Made by a program: the position numbers and the translations under genes
Part shown: piece after piece, positions 6,968 through 12,411 of the stretch
Position numbering within the stretch: the first letter of the stretch is position 1
Layout of the letters: each line of letters opens with the position of its first letter
DNA from: Candidatus Aminicenantes bacterium UBA4085
GTDB taxonomy: Bacteria; Acidobacteriota; Aminicenantia; Aminicenantales; UBA4085
Assembly (NCBI GenBank): GCA_002383325.1
Contig: DFYJ01000002.1
Coordinates: 1-12,411 of the forward strand
Length of the DNA: 12,411 bases
Direction of reading: 5' to 3'
Notes under the pieces: model-generated
Told to the model about the DNA's origin: nothing
What the model saw: the letters and a program-made list of their open reading frames with translations, nothing else
Database searches by the model: none

Positions 6968-6996
6968 TTTATAATCGTTTTTCCCTTGGGTGACAA
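6968..6996 (-). promoter_or_regulatory. Sigma-70-type promoter of the ECF operon
   Basis: Minus strand: TTGTCA (6996-6991), a 17-nt spacer and TATAAA (6973-6968). Start of transcription would be near 6961, giving a leader of about 30 nt before the GTG at 6930. Five of six bases match consensus in each box. This is the best promoter in the window. Confidence 0.65.
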
Positions 6997-7044
6997 GCGC
7001 CTTTCCCCGCCGGACTATCATCTCATCGACGGAGGACAAAAACC

Positions 7045-8169
7045 ATGACAGACAAGACGAACAAGATCACCAAGGGCATGGGCCGGCGGGCGCTTCTGGC
7101 CTGCTTGACCCTGGACGCGGCTCTTCTCGCGGCGGGGACGGCTCCGGCGGCCGGCAAGGACGGCCCGATCGGGAGCCTGATCAAGGTCCTGGAGGTCGGC
7201 CGTCCGGTCAGCCACCAGGGCTTGAGCATTGTCCCCATCTACCGGGTGGACGCTCCGGCGGCCAAGGACTGGGTCATGCTCGACGAGGCGGTCCGCAACC
7301 GCTGGATCGAAATCGCCGAGCTCGACGGCGGCCGGGTCCCCCAGGTCCGCATCTCCAACCTGTCCAAGCGGACGATCTACCTGATGGGCGGAGAGATCCT
7401 GACCGGGGCCAAGCAGGACCGCATCCTGGCCTCGGACCTGCTCCTCGGCCCCGGAACCCGCAACCTGGTCGCCCCGGTCTTCTGCGTCGAGCACGGCCGC
7501 TGGACGGCCGTCTCGCCGGGCTTCACGACCAAGAACAACATCGGAACCTATGACCTGAGGGCCAGGGCGGCGGCCAAGGGATCCTCCGCCCAGTCCGAGA
7601 TCTGGGACAAGGTGGCCGAGCAGAACGCCCGGGTCGGGGCCGCCTCGCCCACGGGCGCTTACCAGGATGCCTATGAGTCGGCCGCGAGCCGCAAGTCGAT
7701 CGCCGAGATCGAGAGCCGCATGGCGGCCATCCCCCGGCTGATGAAGGACACGGTCGGGGTCGTCATCGCCCTCGGCGGCCGGATCGTCAGCGCCGACATC
7801 TTCGCCGATCCGGCCCTCTTCCAGAAGCAGTGGCCCAAGATCCTGCGCTCCTCGGCCCTGGCGGCCCAGGGGCGGCGGGGCGAAGGGGCCCTGAAGCAGG
7901 AGGCCGCAGCCGACTTCCTCAAAGGCCTGGCGGGCAAGACCTATGAGGTCAAGAAGGGCCTGGACCTGGGCTTCGAGCACTCCTGCTTGGACAAGGCCGT
8001 CAACGTCCAGGCGCTCGTCTTCGATCAGGCTGTGGTCCACTTGGCCGCCTTTGCCCAGGAGGACGAGGATGGTGAGATACTCAAGGGCGATGGTCCGGAG
8101 TCGAGGATCCGGGTCATCCGCGACGAAATGCCGTCTTGGCGGCCGACGGGAGCCGCGAACCTCCGGTAG
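7045..8169 (+). CDS. Exported ARPP-1 domain protein
   Basis: 374-residue protein, ATG at 7045 with GGAGG (7031-7035) 9 nt upstream. The N-terminus is a Sec-type signal: basic residues (to R15), a hydrophobic core (16-31) and a likely cleavage site after TAPAA (about 36). The main domain has LSIVPIYRVD (61-70), the conserved GGEILTGAKQDRILASDLLLGPGT (116-139) and VAPVFCVEHGRW (143-154), and later RLMKDTVGVVIALGGRIVSADIF. I recognise these as the ARPP-1 domain, named in comparative genomics for its association with ADP-ribosylglycohydrolase and rhodanese-phosphatase families; no biochemical role is established to my knowledge. It is divergently transcribed from the ECF operon and followed by a GC-rich hairpin. 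Its own promoter is unclear: a TATCAT at 7016 has no well-spaced -35 box. Confidence 0.68.
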   Translation: MTDKTNKITKGMGRRALLACLTLDAALLAAGTAPAAGKDGPIGSLIKVLEVGRPVSHQGLSIVPIYRVDAPAAKDWVMLDEAVRNRWIEIAELDGGRVPQVRISNLSKRTIYLMGGEILTGAKQDRILASDLLLGPGTRNLVAPVFCVEHGRWTAVSPGFTTKNNIGTYDLRARAAAKGSSAQSEIWDKVAEQNARVGAASPTGAYQDAYESAASRKSIAEIESRMAAIPRLMKDTVGVVIALGGRIVSADIFADPALFQKQWPKILRSSALAAQGRRGEGALKQEAAADFLKGLAGKTYEVKKGLDLGFEHSCLDKAVNVQALVFDQAVVHLAAFAQEDEDGEILKGDGPESRIRVIRDEMPSWRPTGAANLR

Positions 8170-8190
8170 CTCCCGGTCCGTCGTGCGGCC

Positions 8191-8218
8191 GAGGCTCGCC
8201 CTGCTGGGGGCGGGCCTC
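8191..8218 (+). terminator. GC-rich hairpin after the ARPP-1 gene
   Basis: GAGGCTCGCCC pairs with GGGCGGGCCTC (11 bp, one G-U wobble) around a 6-nt loop, 21 nt after the ARPP-1 stop codon. There is no U-tract behind it, so it may be a weak terminator or an mRNA 3' end stabiliser. Confidence 0.4.
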
Positions 8219-8252
8219 GCGCCGCGTTCGGAGCCTGGTCGAAGGCCGGACT

Positions 8253-8283
8253 TTGACCTGAAGATGCGCGATGAGGCTATAAT
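8253..8283 (+). promoter_or_regulatory. Promoter of the two-component operon
   Basis: TTGACC (8253-8258), a long 19-nt spacer and a perfect TATAAT (8278-8283). The ATG follows only 15 nt after the -10 box, so the transcript would start near 8290, right at the GAGGG SD (8291-8295). The -10 context AGGCTATAAT is identical to that before the DUF1015 gene. Confidence 0.5.
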
Positions 8284-8298
8284 AGAGGGCGAGGGACC

Positions 8299-10242
8299 AT
8301 GAAGATCTCGAGGCACCTGCGGCTCGTCTTTGTCGCCGCCGTGCTCGTCCCCTGCGCCGCCCTGGCCTTCCTGTCCCTGCGGTCCCTGGACCGGGAAGAA
8401 GCCTACCTCGAGAAACGCCTGGCCCAGAGCCTGGACGCGGAGCTGAGCCTGGCCGTGACCATGATCCGGGAGAACCTGGCCCGCATGGAAGCGACGCTGG
8501 CCGCCTCCGCTCCCGACGATCCTGGAACCGGCCCGCAAGCCGCCCTGGCGGCCTGGAAGAAGGCCGCTCCTCTGGTCGGGGTGCCATTCCTCCTCTCTCC
8601 CGACCTGAAGATCCTCTGGCCGACCCGGGCTTCCTACGGCTCGGCGGACGATCTGGCCTTTCTCAATTGGAATCGGGACTTCGTCACCGACGCGGCGGCC
8701 ATCCCTTTCTACCAGAACGCCGCCCTTCTCTACCGGGACCGGATCGCGGCCCCCGGCGACAAGGACAAGGGGGAGGAAGCCGAGCCCTCCCTCCCGGCCA
8801 AGGGGCTGGCCTTGTCCGTGAGCCGATCCGAGGCGGCGCCTCCCCCGGCTGCCGCAAACAGGACGGGCGGCGGAAAAGAGGCGGCCGCATCGAAGATCGA
8901 GGATCTTCAGGCCGAACAGCGAGCCCTGTCCGAGTTCGAACAGAGCGGCGAGGCCCGCAAGCGGGTTTATGATGAGGCGGCCCGCATGGGCCAAAAGGCC
9001 GAGACGCGCAACGTCAGTCCCTCCGGATCGGCCGTTTCGCCCGCCCCGGCCGCCGCGGCGCCCCGCTCCGAGTCCATCTACATCTCCGAGCCGCGCCGCT
9101 TCAGCGAGATCACGGCCGGCCGGGAATCGGGCCTCATCCCGCGCTTCATCGAGGAGAAGCTGGGCTGGCTGTTTTGGAAGCGGCTGGCCTCGGGCCGCAT
9201 TGTCGGGTGTCTCCTGGAGGACGGTGCGGCCAAAGCCTGGCTCCTGGAGCGTCTGCCGGACGTCGACTCGCCGGCCCGCATTTTAACTGTTTTGGACGAG
9301 AACGGCCGGCCGCTGCTCCTCCCAGCCGGGGAGACGGAGCGGGACTGGCGAAGGCCGGCGGCGGCCCGCGAGGTGAGCGAGCTTCTGCCCCGCTGGGAGG
9401 CTGCCGCCTACCCCGCGGATCCGGGCGCCCTGGCCTCCCGCGCCCGAACGACCCGCTACTTGACCATCACCCTCATCCTCGTCCTGGCCTCCCTGATTGC
9501 GGTCGGCGGCGGGGTGGTGCTCTCGACCGTGCGCAGCGAAATGGCCCTGGCCCGCCAGAAGACCACCTTCGTGGCCAATGTCTCGCACGAGCTGAAGACG
9601 CCGCTGACCTCCATCCGGATGTTCTCCGAGATGCTCAAGGACGGCCGCCAGCCGGACCCCGAGAAGCAGCGGAAATACCTCGGCCTGATGACCGCCGAGA
9701 CCGAGCGCCTGACCCGCCTGATCAACAATGTCCTGGACTTCTCCCGCATGGAGAAGGGCCGCCGGTCCTATGATCGGAGGCGGTTCGCCGCCGGCCTCCT
9801 GGCCGGGGCGGTCGTCGAGAGCGAACGGGCCCGGCTCGAGCCGGCCGGCTTCGCGGTCGCATTCCGTGATCTCACCGGAGGCGCCCTCGTCGAGGCCGAC
9901 GAGGAGGCGGTCAAGCAGGCCCTCCTCAACCTGCTGTCCAACGCCGAGAAGTACTCAACCGCGGTCAAGAGCGTCGAGGTTGAGGCGCGGCGCGAGGGCG
10001 GCCGGGTGGTCATCGCCGTCCTGGACCGGGGCATCGGCGTCCCGGCGGCCGAGCGGGAACGGATCTTCAAGGAGTTCTACCGGGTCGACAAAGCCCTGAC
10101 CGCGCCCGTCCAAGGCTCGGGCCTTGGCCTGACCATTGCCCGCCGCATCCTGCGCGACATGGGCGGCGACGTCGACGCCTTGCCGCGGGAGGGCGGCGGC
10201 AGCATCTTCCGCATCATCCTGCCGGAGGCGGGTGCTCCATGA
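8299..10242 (+). CDS. Membrane sensor histidine kinase with large extracytoplasmic domain
   Basis: 647 residues. A first membrane helix (about 8-27) and a second (about 388-409) enclose roughly 360 residues outside the membrane that match no sensor domain I recognise. Part of this (about 150-260) is charged, Ala/Pro-rich and probably coiled coil (IEDLQAEQRALSEFEQSGEARKRVYDEAARM). The cytoplasmic half is classical: HisKA with phospho-acceptor H430 in NVSHELKTPLTS, an N box around N548 (NLLSNAEKYS), G1 D576-x-G-x-G580, an F box (IFKEFYRV) and G2 GSGLGL (606-611). All catalytic residues are present, and no HAMP domain is evident between helix two and HisKA. It should autophosphorylate and pass phosphate to the next gene's product, whose ATG overlaps its stop (ATGA). 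The ligand is unknown. Confidence 0.93.
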   Translation: MKISRHLRLVFVAAVLVPCAALAFLSLRSLDREEAYLEKRLAQSLDAELSLAVTMIRENLARMEATLAASAPDDPGTGPQAALAAWKKAAPLVGVPFLLSPDLKILWPTRASYGSADDLAFLNWNRDFVTDAAAIPFYQNAALLYRDRIAAPGDKDKGEEAEPSLPAKGLALSVSRSEAAPPPAAANRTGGGKEAAASKIEDLQAEQRALSEFEQSGEARKRVYDEAARMGQKAETRNVSPSGSAVSPAPAAAAPRSESIYISEPRRFSEITAGRESGLIPRFIEEKLGWLFWKRLASGRIVGCLLEDGAAKAWLLERLPDVDSPARILTVLDENGRPLLLPAGETERDWRRPAAAREVSELLPRWEAAAYPADPGALASRARTTRYLTITLILVLASLIAVGGGVVLSTVRSEMALARQKTTFVANVSHELKTPLTSIRMFSEMLKDGRQPDPEKQRKYLGLMTAETERLTRLINNVLDFSRMEKGRRSYDRRRFAAGLLAGAVVESERARLEPAGFAVAFRDLTGGALVEADEEAVKQALLNLLSNAEKYSTAVKSVEVEARREGGRVVIAVLDRGIGVPAAERERIFKEFYRVDKALTAPVQGSGLGLTIARRILRDMGGDVDALPREGGGSIFRIILPEAGAP

Positions 10243-10934
10243 GCCGCGAAACGATCCTGGTCGTCGAGGATGATCCCTCCATCCTGACCGGCCTCGTCGA
10301 CCTGCTGGAGGGGGAGGGGTTCGCGGTCGCCTCGGCCCGCGACGGCAAGGCTGCCCTGGCCGCCTACCGGGGGGACAAGCCGTCCCTGATCCTGCTCGAC
10401 ATCATGATCCCGGAGAAGAGTGGGCTGGACGTCTGCCGGGAGATCCGGCGCTCGGACCCCCTGACACCCATCCTGATGCTGACCGCCAAGGGCCAGGAGG
10501 TGGATAAGGTCGTCGGGCTGGAGATGGGCGCGGACGACTACATCGTCAAGCCGTTCGGCGTGGCCGAGCTCCTGGCCCGAGTCCGGGCGGCCTTGCGCCG
10601 GGCCTCGGCCCGGGCCGCCGGGGCCAAGGATCTCACGCCAATCGCCTTCGGCGATGTCCGGGTCGACCCGAAGACCTTCGCCGGATCCAAAGCCGGCCGG
10701 GCTTTCCCCGTGACAGCTCGGGAGATCGAGCTTCTGCGCTTCTTTCTCCGTCACGACGGGGAGGTAGTCGAGCGCTTCACCCTGCTGGACGAGATCTGGG
10801 GCGTCCGCTACGAGGGTACGACCCGGACCCTAGACCAGCATATCGCCAAGCTGCGGCAGAAGATCGAGGAAGATCCGGCCGAACCACGCCATATCCAAAC
10901 GGTCTACGGCGTCGGCTACCGCTTCCGGTCCTGA
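10239..10934 (+). CDS. OmpR/PhoB-family response regulator
   Basis: 231 residues, normal for the family. The receiver domain has the acidic pair D11-D12, phospho-acceptor D54 (LLDIMIPEKSG), T82 (LMLTAKG) and K104 (YIVKPF), all in place. A linker near 122-132 leads to a winged-helix DNA-binding domain with REIELLRFFLRHDGEVV, the LLDEIWG helix and the recognition region TRTLDQHIAKLRQKIEEDP, ending VYGVGYRF as PhoB-type regulators do. The start overlaps the kinase stop by 4 nt, so the pair is co-translated and cognate. Targets are unknown. Confidence 0.95.
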   Translation: MSRETILVVEDDPSILTGLVDLLEGEGFAVASARDGKAALAAYRGDKPSLILLDIMIPEKSGLDVCREIRRSDPLTPILMLTAKGQEVDKVVGLEMGADDYIVKPFGVAELLARVRAALRRASARAAGAKDLTPIAFGDVRVDPKTFAGSKAGRAFPVTAREIELLRFFLRHDGEVVERFTLLDEIWGVRYEGTTRTLDQHIAKLRQKIEEDPAEPRHIQTVYGVGYRFRS

Positions 10935-10997
10935 TCCGGCCGCCCGCCTTCGCTCCCTCCCTCCGAGGCCTGTGATATACCGGGCCCATAGCGAAGC

Positions 10998-11015
10998 TTC
11001 CCCGCTCCGGGGGAA
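10998..11015 (+). other. Small hairpin in the 99-nt gap before the propeller gene
   Basis: TTCCCC and GGGGAA form a 6-bp perfect stem with a 6-nt loop, lying 5 nt before the AGGAGG SD of the next gene and 63 nt after the response regulator stop. There is no U-tract, so it is not a clear terminator; it may shape the leader. TGTGATATAC at 10971 is a poor promoter candidate. Confidence 0.25.
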
Positions 11016-11033
11016 TTGTGAGGAGGGATCACG

Positions 11034-12411
11034 ATGAAAAGGACGCCGCTCGTTCTGTTGGGGGTCGTCGCGACCGCCGCGCTCATCGGCGCCGCCCTGC
11101 CGCCCGCTCCCGGTCCGGCCGGACAAGGCCAGGATCAGCCCTGGATCAAGATGGACAGCCGGCCGACCATGGACAACCTCAACGCCGTCCATGCCTCGTC
11201 CAAGAAGTCGGTCTGGTTCGCCGGCGACAACGGCACCATCCTGAAGTGGGACGGGAGGATTTTCACGCCCTACAAGGTGGAGCTGCCCGACGGTGTGCGA
11301 CTGATGGACATCCACATGTTTACGGTCGATAACGGCTGGGCCGTCGGCTACAACACCGCCAACAACTACGGCCGACTCTACCGCTGGGACGGGCGTTCCT
11401 GGAAGCTGTTCACCGAGGAGGGGATCCGGGGGACCAAATTCGTGGCCCTCGATTTCCTCGGCCTGCAAGACGGCTTGGCCGCGGGCGAGGAGGGGCACCT
11501 TTACCGATGGGACGGCCGGACCTGGGCCGATAAGACCTACGAGATCTGGTCCACCAGCGGAGTCACCCAGAGCCGCCTGAGCGGCGTCAGCGACATCGCC
11601 GCGGACCCGGAGAAGAACATCTATCTCATGGCCTGCCGCTACCAGACCCACCAGGACCCGCCCCGGACGGACAGCGTCTATGTCAATCTGGACCTGCAGG
11701 TCCACCCGGCCCGGGCCTTCTACAATTCGCCCGTTCTGGACGGCATCGCGACCTACCCTGGAAGCCGCATCTTCATCGTCCCCGGGGGGAAGGCCCACTA
11801 TCTGTCCGGCAAGACGGTCTACACCTTCTCGCCCGGAACCACGACCTACCAGAAGGCCGGCGTCCGCCAATACGCCTTCAACCTCAACGACGGGTCTCTG
11901 CGCGGCCAGTGGGTGTTCGGCAAGAACGACGGCTGGTACGCCGGGGACGGCGGGGCGGTCATCCATCTGCAGCCCGGCCCGGCGGCCAAGACCTATCGGC
12001 CGGTCTCGGACAAGCTGAACGCCGTCTGGATGTTGGACAAGGATATCGGCTATATCGCCGGCGACAAGGGCACGGTCCTGATGCGCAACACGACCGCCGC
12101 GGTGGAGCTGGACCTGAGCATCACCCAGCTGGAGTTCGACAGCGGCCAGGAGGTCTTCGCGGGGGTCACCCGGCTCGGCCAGGCCGCTTCCGTGGCGATG
12201 CCCCTGGACGGCGCTGCTTGGGAGATCCGCAAGGAGGTCGCCACGGCGGACGAGGGCACTTCCCTGAGGACGGTGTACACGAAATCCCTGACGCCGCGCT
12301 CCCGGGACGACAACCAGAGCCTGACCTACGGCGAGATGCTGACCCTGAGCTGGAATCAGAAGAACGACAACGGCCGCCAGGTGGAGCCGGGCTACTACCG
12401 GCTCGTCTTGA
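11034..12411 (+). CDS. Secreted beta-propeller-like protein with BsuPI-like domain (partial, 3' end off window)
   Basis: Open to the window edge, 459 residues visible. The ATG at 11034 has an ideal AGGAGG SD (11021-11026) 7 nt upstream. A Sec signal peptide (MKRTPLVLLGVVATAALIGAALPPAPG) has no lipobox cysteine. The mature part has irregular repeats of a xxVWFAGDNGTILKWDG type: 49-74, 91-120, 137-161, 293-313 and 328-352. These resemble YCF48/BNR-style propeller blades. From about 366 the sequence changes to LEFDSGQEVFAGVTRLG..., ending LTLSWNQKNDNGRQVEPGYYRLVL, similar to the BsuPI (intracellular proteinase inhibitor) beta-sandwich fold, which often appears as an accessory domain in secreted proteins. 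Function unknown; a surface or periplasmic binding role is inferred. It may belong to the regulon or operon of the preceding two-component system, but the 99-nt gap leaves this open. Confidence 0.75.
   Translation, partial: MKRTPLVLLGVVATAALIGAALPPAPGPAGQGQDQPWIKMDSRPTMDNLNAVHASSKKSVWFAGDNGTILKWDGRIFTPYKVELPDGVRLMDIHMFTVDNGWAVGYNTANNYGRLYRWDGRSWKLFTEEGIRGTKFVALDFLGLQDGLAAGEEGHLYRWDGRTWADKTYEIWSTSGVTQSRLSGVSDIAADPEKNIYLMACRYQTHQDPPRTDSVYVNLDLQVHPARAFYNSPVLDGIATYPGSRIFIVPGGKAHYLSGKTVYTFSPGTTTYQKAGVRQYAFNLNDGSLRGQWVFGKNDGWYAGDGGAVIHLQPGPAAKTYRPVSDKLNAVWMLDKDIGYIAGDKGTVLMRNTTAAVELDLSITQLEFDSGQEVFAGVTRLGQAASVAMPLDGAAWEIRKEVATADEGTSLRTVYTKSLTPRSRDDNQSLTYGEMLTLSWNQKNDNGRQVEPGYYRLVL

Noticed and set aside
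6990..7021. Promoter GTGACA ... TATCAT for the ARPP-1 gene
   Set aside because: The spacer would be 20 nt and the -10 box is imperfect; the same GTGACAA bases are better explained as the -35 box of the opposing sigma operon.
7045..7110. Lipoprotein signal (LLAC, Cys20) in the ARPP-1 protein
   Set aside because: Only about four hydrophobic residues separate the Arg pair from the Cys, too short for a lipoprotein signal; a standard Sec cleavage near residue 36 fits better.
7018..8994. 658-codon open frame on the minus strand across the ARPP-1 and kinase genes
   Set aside because: Its translation is low-complexity Gly/Arg/Asp/Gln-rich with no domain, and it lies antisense to two genes with clear motifs. 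GC-rich codon bias explains such long antisense frames.
1..12411. CRISPR arrays, tRNA/rRNA genes, insertion sequences, attachment sites
   Set aside because: None was seen: no regularly spaced repeats, no transposase or integrase-like frames, no RNA-gene-like sequence on reading both strands.

Overview
This is a GC-rich, densely coded bacterial window with no RNA genes, transposons, phage genes or CRISPR arrays. Several features suggest a diderm (Gram-negative-type) host: an efflux-type periplasmic adaptor, an ECF sigma factor with a predicted membrane anti-sigma factor and a CnrX/Spy-like extracytoplasmic protein, and secreted beta-propeller-like proteins. An uncultured lineage related to Aminicenantota/Acidobacteriota would fit the gene mix and style. 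That is a guess, because no taxonomic marker gene is present.

Layout. (1) Positions 66-2828, + strand: a tight operon pgsB-pgsC-pgsW (overlap, then a 1-nt gap). It encodes a Mur-ligase-type poly-gamma-glutamate synthase, its small membrane partner, and the PgsW-type 'poly-gamma-glutamate system protein' in the third slot; no PgsA/CapA is visible. A 17-codon tail of an upstream gene may precede it. (2) 2830-4173, - strand: a DUF1015 (COG4198) protein that meets pgsW tail to tail with one base between the stop codons. It has its own TATAAT box and SD. (3) 4260-5158, - strand: an intrinsic terminator and a MacA/HlyD-like adaptor that has lost its whole alpha-helical hairpin. The start of this adaptor is complicated by overlapping mini-ORFs, probably a one-base frameshift. 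(4) 5371-6996, - strand: an operon of ECF sigma factor, single-pass putative anti-sigma factor and LTxxQ periplasmic sensor, behind a good TTGTCA-17-TATAAA promoter. (5) 7045-8169, + strand: an exported ARPP-1-type protein. (6) 8299-10934, + strand: a two-component system, a large-sensor histidine kinase and an OmpR-type response regulator overlapping by 4 nt. (7) 11034 to the window end, + strand: a secreted protein of propeller-like repeats followed by a BsuPI-like domain, cut by the window edge.

How they may work together. The left operon probably makes and handles an anionic poly-amino-acid at the cell surface. The sigma/anti-sigma/sensor trio resembles the CnrH-CnrY-CnrX logic of envelope or metal stress sensing, and the adaptor behind it resembles an efflux part. 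However, no inner-membrane pump or outer-membrane channel is present, so the adaptor looks like a relic or a repurposed fragment. The two-component system is a separate envelope-sensing unit.

The most unusual points are the hairpin-less adaptor with its broken-looking start, the PgsA-less pgsBCW arrangement, and the large unassigned sensor domain of the kinase. I do not see a clearly new multi-gene system.
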